Below are positions 9,474-17,974 of a DNA stretch of 64,000 nucleotides, in pieces. Source of the stretch: Qipengyuania aquimaris (GTDB taxonomy: Bacteria; Pseudomonadota; Alphaproteobacteria; Sphingomonadales; Sphingomonadaceae); assembly GCF_009827445.1 (NCBI RefSeq), contig NZ_WTYI01000001.1:1454381-1518380 (forward strand), written 5' to 3'. Numbering within the stretch: the first letter of the stretch is position 1; each line of letters begins with the position of its first letter. Both the position numbers and the translations under genes were made by a program. A model generated the notes under the pieces. That model had not been told where the DNA came from. It saw nothing but the letters and a program-made list of their open reading frames with translations, and made no database searches.

Positions 9474-10462
9474 GCAGCGTAGGGGTTCTTGGAGCCGGTG
9501 CCTGGGGCACGGCGCTCGCACAGATGCTGGCGAGCGATGGCCGTGCGGTAAAGATCTGGGCGCGCGAGGAAGAACTGGTCGACGAGATCAATTCTGCGCA
9601 CACCAATTCGATCTACCTGCCCAGCGCGAGCCTGAGCGGGCGGATTACCGCCACCAGCGATCTTGCCGAAATGGCGGCTCTCGATGCGCTGCTCGTGGTA
9701 ACCCCGGCCCAGCACATGGGGTCGGTCCTTGCGGCTATGCCCTCGCACCCGGCCGACCTGGTTCTGTGTTCCAAGGGTATCGAGGCAGGCAGCGGCAGGT
9801 TGATGAACCACGTGGCGAAAGAGACGGCCCCGGACAGCGCGATTGCAGTGCTTTCCGGCCCCACTTTCGCGCATGAGGTCGCCGCAGGCTTGCCGACCGC
9901 CGTGACGCTCGCGTGCGGCGGCGGAGCAGAGCAGTGGGACCGCCTGTCCCCGCTCATCGCACGGCCTGCCTTCCGTCCCTATTATTCCGACGATGTCGTG
10001 GGCGCCGAGATCGGCGGCGCGGTGAAAAACGTGCTGGCGATCGCCTGCGGCGTGGTGGACGGCCTCGGCCTTGGCCAGAACGCGCGCGCGGCTTTGATTG
10101 CCCGCGGCTATGCCGAAATGCTGCGCTTCGGGGAGGCGCTTGGCGCGCGGGCCGAGACGCTCGCCGGATTGTGCGGGCTGGGCGATCTCGTGTTGACCTG
10201 CTCTTCCACCTCCAGTCGCAATTTCTCGCTCGGCAAGGCGCTGGGCGAAGGGGAAAGCGCCGACACGCTGATGAGTGACCGGCGCACTGTGGCCGAAGGC
10301 GCGCATACTGCGCCCGTGCTCGTAAAACTTGCCGCGCGCCAAGGCATTGCCATGCCGATCGTGACGGCCGTCTACGACCTCCTCAAGGGAGACGAGCCGA
10401 AATCTGTGGTCGAAGGCATCCTCGCGCGGCCGCTCAAGGCCGAACAGGGCGAAGCGGGATGA
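9470..10462 (+). CDS. gpsA: NAD(P)-dependent glycerol-3-phosphate dehydrogenase
   Basis: Makes sn-glycerol 3-phosphate from dihydroxyacetone phosphate for phospholipid synthesis. The 330-residue protein opens with the nucleotide-binding motif [16 protein letters not shown], carries [17 protein letters not shown], and has the catalytic-lysine region [18 protein letters not shown] followed by [14 protein letters not shown]. Starts and stops overlap neighbours by 4 nt on both sides (tsaD upstream, flippase downstream), so the three genes are one translationally coupled unit. Confidence 0.97.
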   Translation: MSSVGVLGAGAWGTALAQMLASDGRAVKIWAREEELVDEINSAHTNSIYLPSASLSGRITATSDLAEMAALDALLVVTPAQHMGSVLAAMPSHPADLVLCSKGIEAGSGRLMNHVAKETAPDSAIAVLSGPTFAHEVAAGLPTAVTLACGGGAEQWDRLSPLIARPAFRPYYSDDVVGAEIGGAVKNVLAIACGVVDGLGLGQNARAALIARGYAEMLRFGEALGARAETLAGLCGLGDLVLTCSSTSSRNFSLGKALGEGESADTLMSDRRTVAEGAHTAPVLVKLAARQGIAMPIVTAVYDLLKGDEPKSVVEGILARPLKAEQGEAG

Positions 10463-11955
10463 CTGCCGCTGGAAATGACGAAGACCTGACCGCCATCGCA
10501 AAGGGCGGAAGGCAGAATTTCATCGGCTTCCTGCTGCGCCTGCTGGCGCGCCTGCCCTTCCTGTTCATCGCGGGCCGCCTTTACGGCCCCGAGGCGCTGG
10601 GCCGCTTTGCCTCCGCCCTCGTCGTCGTCGAACTCGTCGCACTGATGTGTTCGATGGGCGAAAAGCGCGGTCTTGCACAGCGACTGGCCGATGGCGAAGA
10701 GGGAACGCATCCGGCAAACCTCGTCTACGACGGCATGCTGCTGGCGATCGCCTTTTCCGCGCTGGCAGCCGCTTTCTTCTGGCTGGTTCCCGCCCCGCTG
10801 TTCCCAAGCGGCGAATTCACCCAACTCGACCGGCTGATCGTCTTGGCCATTCCCGGCTACGCCCTCACCGAAATCGTGCTGGCGGCGCAGGCTTACAAAT
10901 ACGATATCGCGACAACCGTCCGCGCACGGGCCGTGGTCGAGCCATGGACGATCTCGATCATGGCCGGTGTCTTCTATTTCGTGCCCGCACTGTCGGATTC
11001 CGGCCTCTCGCTCGCCTATCTGGTTTCGATCTACGCGGGCCTCTTCACCGGCCTCTACGCCTTCTTCCGCAGCTACGGGCCGCCGAAACACTGGCGTCCG
11101 GAACTGGGATATATGCGCAAGGTGACGGCCCGGGCACTGCCGCTGGCGACGGCCGATGCCATCGAGTGGGGAACGCGCCGCCTCGATATCTTCATCCTCG
11201 GCCTGTTCGCCGCCCCTGCTGCGGTCGGCGTCTATTATATCGCCCAGCAGGTCGCGAGCCTGCCGCAAAAGCTCAAGACCAGTTTCGAGCCGATCCTCGG
11301 GCCGGTGATCACCAAGAACCTGAAGACCAAGAACTACGCCGCGATCGCCAAGCAGGTCTGCCAGGTCGGCTTCTGGATCATCGCCGCACAGGCGGGAATC
11401 GCGCTGGCGCTTGGTGTGCCGGGCGAAGCGGTGATGGGTCTTGTAGGACCCGAATTCGTCGGCGGTACGGGTGCGCTGGCGTTCCTGCTTGCGGCAGAGG
11501 TCGTGGCGGCAACCGCCGTCGTGTCCGAAGCCGTGCTGATCTACGTCGCTCGCGGTCGCAACCTCGCTATCTCGGTCGGGACCATCGCATTCCAGGCGGC
11601 GCTGACCATTACGCTGATCATGCTGGTCGAACGGCTTGGTTATGGCGAACCGTTCAAGGCCGCCGCAGCTGCGCTCGCCCTGATGATCGCGCTCGGTGTC
11701 GCAAGCCTCGTCAAGGCGCTGCTGCTGACCCGCATCCTCGGCCACCCGATCAACAATTGGCGCTGGGCACTGCTCTATGCGGTAGCTCCTGCGGTTCTCG
11801 TCGGCTGGGCGGCAACCCAGCTCCCCGAGTGGGCCGAACTGGCTTTCGGCGTGCCGGCGATCCTGCTGACCTACGGTTTTGTCATCTGGAAACGCGGCTT
11901 CGGGCCCGAAGATCGGGTCCTGTTCAAACGAAATAAAGCAGAAACGCCCGATTAG
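10459..11955 (+). CDS. Polysaccharide/lipopolysaccharide flippase-like membrane protein
   Basis: A 498-residue protein with about 12-14 hydrophobic segments spread over its whole length, and a soluble-looking TAVV...YVARGRN region in the last third. The start (GRQNFIGFLLRLLARLPFLF, then GRLYGPEALGRFASA) is typical of Wzx/MurJ-like exporters of the MOP superfamily, which move lipid-linked glycans to the periplasmic face. It overlaps gpsA by 4 nt. The glycan it handles cannot be read from context; the exopolysaccharide operon 9 kb away lacks its own flippase and could be a partner, but that is speculation. Confidence 0.82.
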   Translation: MTAAGNDEDLTAIAKGGRQNFIGFLLRLLARLPFLFIAGRLYGPEALGRFASALVVVELVALMCSMGEKRGLAQRLADGEEGTHPANLVYDGMLLAIAFSALAAAFFWLVPAPLFPSGEFTQLDRLIVLAIPGYALTEIVLAAQAYKYDIATTVRARAVVEPWTISIMAGVFYFVPALSDSGLSLAYLVSIYAGLFTGLYAFFRSYGPPKHWRPELGYMRKVTARALPLATADAIEWGTRRLDIFILGLFAAPAAVGVYYIAQQVASLPQKLKTSFEPILGPVITKNLKTKNYAAIAKQVCQVGFWIIAAQAGIALALGVPGEAVMGLVGPEFVGGTGALAFLLAAEVVAATAVVSEAVLIYVARGRNLAISVGTIAFQAALTITLIMLVERLGYGEPFKAAAAALALMIALGVASLVKALLLTRILGHPINNWRWALLYAVAPAVLVGWAATQLPEWAELAFGVPAILLTYGFVIWKRGFGPEDRVLFKRNKAETPD

Positions 11956-12146
11956 GGTCCACTCTGCCTCATTTCTCGAAACTTCAATAAAATCAGCAAA
12001 TTAGGACTCGCCAAGGGCACTTCGCGCTGCCAATGGCGCACACCTTGATTGACTCTTGCCCCATTTTCGCCACATTCTTGCCTTGTTGATGCCGTAATTT
12101 ATGTAATAACATCACATTGAGAGAGCGAATCGTGGAGAGGATAGAA

Positions 12147-13790
12147 ATGGACAACACAACCCGCATGGCCGGAGGCTCGCTTGCCTTCGTTTCGACTGCC
12201 GCCCTCATCATCGGCCTTGCCGGATGCGAAGGCGTCAAGGACCGCAGCGAGAAGACGGAACGCCTGACGACCGTCGATATCGAGCAATCCGCCGATGCCT
12301 CCGTGATGTACGAAAGCGCTGAGATGGCCATGGCCCCGCCCCCGGTTTCGGTGGCCGCGCCTTGGATCGGCGATCACGACATGATGATCCCGTCCGAAGA
12401 CCGTGAACGGTATGCCGGAGAGAAGGTCTCGCCGATCAGGGTCACCTCCAGCGAGCCGGTTTCGACCTTCTCGGTCGATGTCGACACCGGCGCCTATGCC
12501 AATGCGCGCCGGTTCCTGACGATGGGCCAGTTGCCACCGCAGGACGCCGTGCGGACAGAGGAGATGATCAACTACTTCCGCTACGATTACGAGGCCCCGG
12601 CCGATCGCAGCAAGCCGTTCTCGGTGACGCTGAGCACGGCGGCCAGCCCGTGGAACGAGGAAGCCAAGCTGGTCCGCGTCGGTCTGCGCGCATACGACCT
12701 GCCGCGCAGTGAACGCCCGGCGGCAAACCTCGTCTTCCTTGTCGATGTTTCGGGCTCGATGGACAGCTCCGACAAGCTGCCGCTGGTCAAGCGCGCGCTC
12801 TCCGGCCTCGCCTCCGAAATGAGCCGCGACGACAAGGTATCAATCGTCGTCTACGCAGGCTCTACCGGTGTCGTGCTGGAACCGACCAGCAATCCGGCAA
12901 AGGTGCGAGCGGCGCTTGCCCGGCTGGGTGCGGGGGGCTCCACCGCTGGCGCTGCCGGGCTGGACCTCGCCTATTCGATGGCGGAACAAGGCTTCATCAA
13001 GGGTGGTGTAAACCGGGTAATCCTGGCCACCGACGGCGATTTCAACGTCGGTATGTCGGATACGGACGCGCTGATCGACAAGATCGAGAAGAAGCGCGAC
13101 AGCGGCATTACGCTGACCACTCTCGGCTTCGGTACCGGCAATTACAACGAAGCGATGATGGAACAGATCGCCAATCACGGTAACGGCAATTACGCCTATA
13201 TCGATAGCGCGCTAGAAGCGAAGAAGGTGCTGCGCGACGAGATGAGCTCGACCCTCTTCACCATCGCCAAGGACGTGAAGATACAGGTCGAATTCAATCC
13301 CGCGGTCGTCAGCCAGTACCGCCTGATCGGGTATGAAAACCGCGCGCTCCGAGAAGAGGATTTCGCAAACGACCGCGTCGATGCAGGCGATATCGGAGCA
13401 GGTCACCAGGTGACGGCCCTTTACGAGGTCATCCCGACGGGCGCGAAGGGCTGGATCGGGGAACGCCGCTATGCGGGAAATCGCGGCAAGGCCAAGGCGG
13501 GTGCTGCGAACGAGGCCGCGTTCGTCCAGTTGCGGTACAAATTGCCCGGCGGATCGAAATCGAAACTGCTCCAGTATCGACTTTCTGCCGGGCGACTGGC
13601 CACGCAGCGCTTGCCGCAGGGCGACTTTGCCTTCGCCGCGGCCGTTGCGGCTTATGGCCAAAAGTTGCGCGGCGACGAGCTCCTCGCCGACTATTCCTGG
13701 GACGATGTGGTCCGCCTAGCCGGTCGCCAGCGCGATTTCTGGCGGCAGGAATTCGTCGAACTCGCCCGCACAGCCGAAGCGCAGATGTAA
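12147..13790 (+). CDS. VWA-domain lipoprotein, YfbK type
   Basis: A 547-residue secreted lipoprotein: signal with lipobox LIIGLAGCEG (Cys27), a linker, the VWF-A-associated N-terminal region (STFSVDVDTGAYANARRFL), then a von Willebrand A domain whose metal-ion site begins DVSGS at residues 200-204, with TDGDFNVGMSD later. The C-terminal domain (RRYAG, QLRYKLPGG, YSWDDVVRLA) fits the YfbK/DUF3520 arrangement. The ATG at 12147 is chosen over the upstream ATG at 12117 because it follows a clear GGAGAGG and begins the signal peptide. Such proteins are thought to mediate adhesion or assembly at the envelope; the exact role is unknown. It has its own leader of 191 bp that is AT-rich for this genome. 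Confidence 0.88.
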   Translation: MDNTTRMAGGSLAFVSTAALIIGLAGCEGVKDRSEKTERLTTVDIEQSADASVMYESAEMAMAPPPVSVAAPWIGDHDMMIPSEDRERYAGEKVSPIRVTSSEPVSTFSVDVDTGAYANARRFLTMGQLPPQDAVRTEEMINYFRYDYEAPADRSKPFSVTLSTAASPWNEEAKLVRVGLRAYDLPRSERPAANLVFLVDVSGSMDSSDKLPLVKRALSGLASEMSRDDKVSIVVYAGSTGVVLEPTSNPAKVRAALARLGAGGSTAGAAGLDLAYSMAEQGFIKGGVNRVILATDGDFNVGMSDTDALIDKIEKKRDSGITLTTLGFGTGNYNEAMMEQIANHGNGNYAYIDSALEAKKVLRDEMSSTLFTIAKDVKIQVEFNPAVVSQYRLIGYENRALREEDFANDRVDAGDIGAGHQVTALYEVIPTGAKGWIGERRYAGNRGKAKAGAANEAAFVQLRYKLPGGSKSKLLQYRLSAGRLATQRLPQGDFAFAAAVAAYGQKLRGDELLADYSWDDVVRLAGRQRDFWRQEFVELARTAEAQM

Positions 13791-13803
13791 GTCTGCGCAT
13801 AGC

Positions 13804-13836
13804 GCGCGCCGTGGGCCTTGCACCCCTGCGGCGCGC
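13804..13836 (+). terminator. GC-rich hairpin after the VWA lipoprotein gene
   Basis: GCGCGCCG (13804-13811) and CGGCGCGC (13829-13836) form a perfect 8-bp stem with a 17-nt loop in the 64-bp gap between the VWA and OmpA-type genes. No U-tract, so it may only attenuate read-through. Confidence 0.4.
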
Positions 13837-13854
13837 AGCTAGAAGGCGGGAACC

Positions 13855-14595
13855 ATGAAGTCCCGTCCCGCCATTGCCATCGCCCTAGGCGCCGTGCTTG
13901 TCACGGCGCTCGGCTATGTCGGTAGCCAGTCCGGAGCAGAAGCACTGGCACAGCGGCTCGATGAACGTGCAAGGCTGGCGATCGCAGAGGCGGGGTACGA
14001 ACCGGTCACTGCCCGCTTCCAGACAAGGCGAGGCGCCCCCATCCGTCACCCGATGCTATCGGGCGGCGAAGGCCTGGACGAAGGCTCGCGAGACCGCGTC
14101 GCCAAGCTCGTGGCCGGATTACCGGGCGTTGGCGGCATAAGCTGGGAAGACGGCTGGGCCAATGCGTCGTCGGGCGATGTCGATTTCGAACCGGTACGTT
14201 GCCAGGACGATGTCGAAACCCTGCTCCGCACCCGGTCGATCCGTTTCGAAGAAGGCAGCGCCGCGCTGCTCGACACTAGCAATATCCTGATCGACGAAGT
14301 GGCGGACGCCCTGCGCCCGTGCCTCGGCTCGATCATCGCAATCATCGGCCACACCGACCGCAGCGGCACCGAGCCCGGCAATCTAGCGCTTAGCCAGGAT
14401 CGTGCGCGCGCCGTCCGTGAGGCCCTGGTTCGCCGTGGAATTCCGCGTGACGGGCTGCGCGCCCGCGGCGTCGGATCGAGCGAGCCGGTACAGGGCCTGG
14501 AAGCGGACGATCCCGCCAATCGCCGCATCGAATTTTCCGTCATCCGGATCGAGCCGGTGACCCCCACCCCTGTCGACACGCCGGGACCACGCTAA
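13855..14595 (+). CDS. OmpA-family C-terminal domain protein
   Basis: A 246-residue protein with an N-terminal membrane/signal segment (IAIALGAVLVTALGYVGS), a middle region of about 100 residues without a recognised domain, and a C-terminal OmpA-like peptidoglycan-binding domain: SIRFEEGSAALLDTS, IAIIGHTDRSGTE, LSQDRARAVREALVRRGI, and NRRIEFSV with the conserved final RRIEF. It likely tethers an inner-membrane or periplasmic complex to peptidoglycan. The stop TAA shares one base with the ATG of the next small gene (TAATG), so translation is probably coupled. Confidence 0.88.
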   Translation: MKSRPAIAIALGAVLVTALGYVGSQSGAEALAQRLDERARLAIAEAGYEPVTARFQTRRGAPIRHPMLSGGEGLDEGSRDRVAKLVAGLPGVGGISWEDGWANASSGDVDFEPVRCQDDVETLLRTRSIRFEEGSAALLDTSNILIDEVADALRPCLGSIIAIIGHTDRSGTEPGNLALSQDRARAVREALVRRGIPRDGLRARGVGSSEPVQGLEADDPANRRIEFSVIRIEPVTPTPVDTPGPR

Positions 14596-14726
14596 TGCCG
14601 ATCTGGCTGGAAACCACTTCCCTGATGCTGGCTGCCTACGGGCTCGGCCTTGCCATCGGATGGGTGATCTGGGGCCGCGCGCCCGATCCCTCCACCACTG
14701 AACAAAGCCAAGAGGAAACGTCATGA
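14595..14726 (+). CDS. 43-residue single-pass membrane protein
   Basis: A short reading frame of 43 codons: MPIWLETTSLMLAAYGLGL, then a Trp-containing hydrophobic helix ending IGWVIWGRAP, then a polar tail rich in Thr, Ser, Gln and Glu. It is held between two coupled junctions: its ATG overlaps the upstream OmpA-gene stop by one base (TAATG at 14593-14597) and its TGA overlaps the next gene's ATG by four bases (ATGA at 14723-14726). That exact packing argues for a real translated gene. Function is unknown; with the OmpA-type and helix-hairpin-helix neighbours it may form an envelope complex. Confidence 0.65.
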   Translation: MPIWLETTSLMLAAYGLGLAIGWVIWGRAPDPSTTEQSQEETS

Positions 14727-15202
14727 GCGAATTGGTCGCCGAACAATGGCCGCTGATACTGGTCGCCCTGCTGATCGGTATCGTCGTTGCCTTCTATCTC
14801 TTCCGCTCGACCCGGCGCACCCGCGTGACCGGCGCGAAAAGCGACGTGCTGGACGAGGGTGCAGACAAGGCCCATCGCAATGCCGCGCTGATCGACAGCG
14901 CGCCTGCCGCAGCGAAGGATCCTGCCGTTCCTACCACCGCTTCCGTTGCAAAAGGCACCGGCGGAGACGATCTCACCCGCATCAAGGGCGTAGGACCCAA
15001 GCTTGCCGCCACGCTGGGTGACCTGGGCGTGACCCGTTTCGACCAGATCGCGGCGTGGGACGATGCCGAAATCGAGCGCGTCGATGCACAGCTCGGGCGC
15101 TTCCAAGGTCGCATCCGCCGCGACGACTGGGTTGGCCAGGCAGCGCTTCTGGCGGGCGGCGACGTGCAAGCTTTCCAGCAGAAATACGGATCGACTGCCT
15201 GA
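14723..15202 (+). CDS. Membrane-anchored helix-hairpin-helix protein
   Basis: 159 residues. The N-terminus is a single membrane helix (about 10-27, LILVALLIGIVVAFYLF) followed by a basic stop-transfer RSTRRTR, a flexible Ala/Asp-rich linker and a C-terminal helix-hairpin-helix-like domain starting DLTRIKGVGPKLAATLGDLG and continuing VTRFDQIAAW. This resembles the COG3743 group (predicted flap-endonuclease-like proteins) and the HhH tails attached to some NADH-dehydrogenase-linked proteins. DNA binding is possible but not shown, and no nuclease residues are evident. It is the last gene of the OmpA/43-residue/HhH operon. Confidence 0.75.
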   Translation: MSELVAEQWPLILVALLIGIVVAFYLFRSTRRTRVTGAKSDVLDEGADKAHRNAALIDSAPAAAKDPAVPTTASVAKGTGGDDLTRIKGVGPKLAATLGDLGVTRFDQIAAWDDAEIERVDAQLGRFQGRIRRDDWVGQAALLAGGDVQAFQQKYGSTA

Positions 15203-15206
15203 GCCG

Positions 15207-15230
15207 GGAACCTTTTCTCTTCCGCGCGTT
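15207..15230 (+). promoter_or_regulatory. Possible EcfG-type (general stress) promoter
   Basis: GGAAC at 15207-15211 and CGTT at 15227-15230 resemble the two boxes recognised by the alphaproteobacterial general-stress sigma factor EcfG. The spacer is 15 bp, one shorter than the usual 16-17, which lowers confidence. It lies 37 bp upstream of the lone receiver-domain gene. Confidence 0.3.
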
Positions 15231-15266
15231 GAGTCCGTTGGGTCGATTGCGTGTGAGGAGAGCAGG

Positions 15267-15635
15267 ATGGGACAGCAACAGCCACTGCGCATACTCGTTG
15301 CAGAAGACGAATTGATCGTCGGCTACGACCTATGCGACACCGTTTCAGAAGCAGGTTATGTAGTGGAGGGTCCTTACGATGACCTCTCTTCTGCCATGCT
15401 CGCCTATCAGAAGAACAAGCCCGATATCGCGATCCTCGATGTGCAGCTCGGTGACGGCATCGTCTATCCGCTTGCCGAACAGATGATGGCAGAGGACGTG
15501 CAGGTTATCTTCCATTCCGGCCAGATCACGCCGGCACAGGTTGCCGAACGCTTTCCCAGCGCCACTGCGCTGTCGAAGCCCTGCCCGCCGGCAGAGGTGA
15601 TCCACTCGGTTCAGCAGGCCGCCGCGCACCACTGA
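15267..15635 (+). CDS. Single-domain response regulator
   Basis: 122 residues consisting of one receiver domain and no output domain. Visible are the acidic pocket VAEDELIVG near the N-terminus, the phosphoacceptor aspartate in IAILDVQLGDG (about residue 57), the Ser/Thr switch region VIFHSG and the conserved lysine in LSKPCPP. The ATG at 15267 follows GAGGAGAGCAGG and begins just before the domain; the longer open frame upstream runs through the previous gene. Stand-alone receivers work through protein-protein contacts or as phosphate sinks; its kinase is not in this window. An EcfG-like promoter candidate lies upstream. Confidence 0.9.
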   Translation: MGQQQPLRILVAEDELIVGYDLCDTVSEAGYVVEGPYDDLSSAMLAYQKNKPDIAILDVQLGDGIVYPLAEQMMAEDVQVIFHSGQITPAQVAERFPSATALSKPCPPAEVIHSVQQAAAHH

Positions 15636-15667
15636 CCCCATTGCCGAAACGAAGCGGCTGGCGCTCC

Positions 15668-15694
15668 ATTGCCTTGATTGAAACCCGAGGCAAT
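15668..15694. promoter_or_regulatory. Inverted repeat before the copper-storage gene
   Basis: ATTGCCT at 15668-15674 is matched by AGGCAAT at 15688-15694, a perfect 7-bp dyad separated by 13 bp and ending a few bases before the AAGGAG ribosome-binding site of the Cys-rich gene. It could be a regulator operator (MerR-type copper sensors use spaced dyads of this general kind) or an mRNA hairpin close to the ribosome-binding site. Confidence 0.4.
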
Positions 15695-15708
15695 TCAAGG
15701 AGATCGCC

Positions 15709-16095
15709 ATGTCGCTTCCGTCAATGATCGCAGCACACCCGCAAGTCGATAACGAGACCGAGGAACTTGTCCTAGCTGCACGCCATGCGATGCTGTGCTC
15801 GCTCTTCTGCACCTCTTGCGCCGATGCCTGCGTGGCCGAAGCCATGGACATGGCGCAGTGCATCCGGAACTGCCTCGATTGTGCCGACGTCTGCGCCGCC
15901 ACCGCACGTCTCGCCGTGCGCCGCACCGCGCAGAATATCGATGTCCTTCGTGCCCAGATGGAGGCCTGCATCAAGGCTTGCGAGACCTGCGCGGAAGAAT
16001 GTTCGCAGCATGACAACCCGCATTGCCAGCTCTGCGCCAAGATGTGCCGCGAGTGTGCCGAGGACTGCCGCAAGGCGCTGCCTCACGTAAATTGA
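15709..16095 (+). CDS. Four-helix-bundle copper-storage protein, Csp family (DUF326-like)
   Basis: 128 residues with 17 cysteines, nearly all in CxxxC or CxxC spacing that would face the core of a four-helix bundle: C30, 34, 37, 41, 51, 55, 58, 62, 87, 91, 94, 98, 106, 109, 113, 116 and 120. Representative segments are CSLFCTSCADAC, CIRNCLDCADVC, CIKACETCAEEC and CQLCAKMCRECAEDC. Csp proteins bind many Cu(I) ions and act as a copper store or safeguard. There is no signal peptide, so it is of the cytosolic Csp3 kind. RBS CAAGGAG precedes the ATG. A 7-bp dyad directly upstream may be a control site. Confidence 0.9.
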   Translation: MSLPSMIAAHPQVDNETEELVLAARHAMLCSLFCTSCADACVAEAMDMAQCIRNCLDCADVCAATARLAVRRTAQNIDVLRAQMEACIKACETCAEECSQHDNPHCQLCAKMCRECAEDCRKALPHVN

Positions 16096-16132
16096 GGCTT
16101 TTGCCGACGAAACGTGGTAATCTGGCGCGGTA

Positions 16133-16579
16133 ATGCCGAAGCTGCGCACCTTTCTCGCGCTCGACAGCGCCGATCGCCTCGCCACGTTCGAGGCCATGGC
16201 CGCGCTGCTTTATGCCAAGGCATTGGTGGCGGGCGTGGCCCCGGGGCGTTGGCACGAACGCTTCGCATCGGTGGGCGCACCGCGCACCGGCACGCCGCAA
16301 GGAGCCGAGCTGGAAGTCACGAGACGCACGCGCTTTGCCATCGCGAGGGCGCTTCGCAACGTGCCCGGATCACCCAACTGCCTGCCCCAAGCGCTTGCCG
16401 CACGCAGCATGTTGCAGCGCCGCGGTATCGAAGCCGACCTTTTCATCGGAACCCGTCTGGACGGCGCCAGTGAAAATCGCTTCCACGCCTGGCTGAAAGT
16501 GGGCGATGAATGGGTGACGGGCCTGTGCGACGAAAACGAATACGCCCTGTTCACCGGTCACGGCGCAGAAGTCGCCTGA
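16133..16579 (+). CDS. Lasso-peptide B2-like transglutaminase-fold protein, orphan
   Basis: 148 residues resembling the lasso peptide biosynthesis B2 (leader peptidase) family, a small transglutaminase-like fold. The likely catalytic Cys is C83 in SPNCLPQALAARSML, the His is H118 in FHAWLKVGD, and an Asp follows in the next strand. In lasso clusters B2 cleaves the leader from the precursor before the cyclase closes the ring. Here no precursor peptide, B1 recognition element, asparagine-synthetase-like cyclase or ABC exporter is visible in the flanking genes, and the gaps on either side (37 and 60 bp) are too small to hide a precursor. It may therefore act on another peptide, or serve a distant cluster. 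Confidence 0.75.
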   Translation: MPKLRTFLALDSADRLATFEAMAALLYAKALVAGVAPGRWHERFASVGAPRTGTPQGAELEVTRRTRFAIARALRNVPGSPNCLPQALAARSMLQRRGIEADLFIGTRLDGASENRFHAWLKVGDEWVTGLCDENEYALFTGHGAEVA

Positions 16580-16639
16580 CTCCCCCTTGCGCCGCACAGC
16601 GCATGGTGCCATCGGCAATCACGTAACAGAGGAGACTAT

Positions 16640-17824
16640 ATGGCCGGCATGGTGCCTTTCGCCTGGGACGATCCCTTCAATCTCGAAGACCAGCTGACCG
16701 AGGAAGAGCGGATGATCCGCGACGCCGCGCACGGTTTCGCGCAAAGCGAGCTGCAGCCGCGCGTCACCGACGCATATCGTGAAGAGCTCGATGCGCCCGA
16801 ACTCTTCCCGCTGATGGGCCAGGCCGGTCTGCTGGGCGCTACCGTGCCCGAAGAATACGGCGGCGCCGGTGCCAGCTATGTCGCCTACGGCCTGATCGCG
16901 CGCGAGATTGAACGCGTCGACAGCGGCTATCGCTCCATGGCCTCGGTCCAGTCCAGCCTCGTGATGTACCCGATCCATGCCTATGGTTCGGAAGAGCAGA
17001 AGAAGAAGTACCTGCCCGGCCTCGCCAGCGGCGAACTGATCGGCTGCTTCGGCCTGACCGAACCCGACGCGGGCTCCGATCCGGGCGGAATGAAGACCGT
17101 CGCGAAGAAGGATGGCGACGGCTACAAGATTTCCGGTTCCAAGACCTGGATTTCCAACGCGCCCTTCGCCGACGTCTTCGTCGTCTGGGCCAAGAGCGAA
17201 GCGCATGGCGGCGGTATCCGCGGCTTCGTCCTAGAAAAGGGCATGGAAGGTCTTTCCGCCCCCAAGATCGAAGGAAAGCTTTCGCTGCGGGCATCGACCA
17301 CCGGCATGATCGTCATGGACGAGGTGAAGGTCGGCGCAGATGCGCTGCTTCCCGAAGTTCAGGGCCTCAAGGGTCCCTTTGGATGCCTCAACCGTGCGCG
17401 TTACGGCATTAGCTGGGGCGCCATGGGTGCGGCGGAATTCTGCCTCCACGCCGCGCGCCAGTACGGCCTCGACCGCCAGCAATTCGGTGTGCCGCTTGCC
17501 TCCAAGCAGCTTTACCAACTCAAGCTCGCTGACATGATGAGCGAGATTGCGCTGGGCCTGCAGGGTAGCCTGCGTGTCGGCCGCCTGATGGACGAAGGCA
17601 AGTTCGCCCCCGACATGATCTCCATCGTGAAGCGCAACAACGTCGGCAAGGCGCTCGATATCGCCCGCAAGTCGCGCGACATGCACGGCGGCAACGGCAT
17701 TTCGGAAGAATACCAAGTCATCCGCCACATGGTGAACCTTGAAACGGTCAACACCTACGAAGGCACGCATGACGTCCATGCGCTGATCCTTGGCCGGGCG
17801 ATCACGGGGATCGCCGCCTTCTGA
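16640..17824 (+). CDS. gcdH: Glutaryl-CoA dehydrogenase-like acyl-CoA dehydrogenase
   Basis: Oxidises and decarboxylates glutaryl-CoA to crotonyl-CoA in lysine/tryptophan degradation. The 394-residue protein matches the glutaryl-CoA branch: [18 protein letters not shown] at the N-terminus, [63 protein letters not shown] and the catalytic glutamate in [27 protein letters not shown] lies a few bases before the ATG. Downstream are two tyrosine-pathway genes, giving a small aromatic/amino-acid catabolic group, but a 150-bp gap with a hairpin separates them. Confidence 0.92.
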   Translation: MAGMVPFAWDDPFNLEDQLTEEERMIRDAAHGFAQSELQPRVTDAYREELDAPELFPLMGQAGLLGATVPEEYGGAGASYVAYGLIAREIERVDSGYRSMASVQSSLVMYPIHAYGSEEQKKKYLPGLASGELIGCFGLTEPDAGSDPGGMKTVAKKDGDGYKISGSKTWISNAPFADVFVVWAKSEAHGGGIRGFVLEKGMEGLSAPKIEGKLSLRASTTGMIVMDEVKVGADALLPEVQGLKGPFGCLNRARYGISWGAMGAAEFCLHAARQYGLDRQQFGVPLASKQLYQLKLADMMSEIALGLQGSLRVGRLMDEGKFAPDMISIVKRNNVGKALDIARKSRDMHGGNGISEEYQVIRHMVNLETVNTYEGTHDVHALILGRAITGIAAF

Positions 17825-17890
17825 TGTGCTTTCCTACTTTCCGGAACACGGGCATCAGGTTCGTATGAACTGCTCCGAACCCGTGATGTG

Positions 17891-17907
17891 CCCCGGTTTT
17901 GGCGGGG
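17891..17907 (+). terminator. Small hairpin in the gcdH-maiA gap, possible terminator
   Basis: CCCCG (17891-17895) pairs with CGGGG (17903-17907) around a 7-nt loop, 67 bp after the gcdH stop. No clear U-tract follows. Just upstream GGTTCG and CGAACC form a weaker imperfect hairpin. The 150-bp gap holds no convincing tRNA or gene. Confidence 0.3.
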
Positions 17908-17974
17908 TTGGCGGGTCCGGCGTTTATTTCGCCTGGACCGTGTTCCACATGTTCCACTCTGTAGGAGACGCCGC

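Noticed and set aside
9098-10501. 467-codon open frame opposite tsaD/gpsA
   Set aside because: Spans two certain genes and is an antisense shadow.
16096-16640. Complete lasso-peptide biosynthesis cluster
   Set aside because: Only a B2-like gene is present; no precursor, B1 or cyclase and no room for a precursor next to it.
17825-17974. tRNA or small RNA gene in the gcdH-maiA gap
   Set aside because: GGTTCG/CGAACC looked like a T-arm, but no acceptor stem, anticodon arm or D-arm fits around it.
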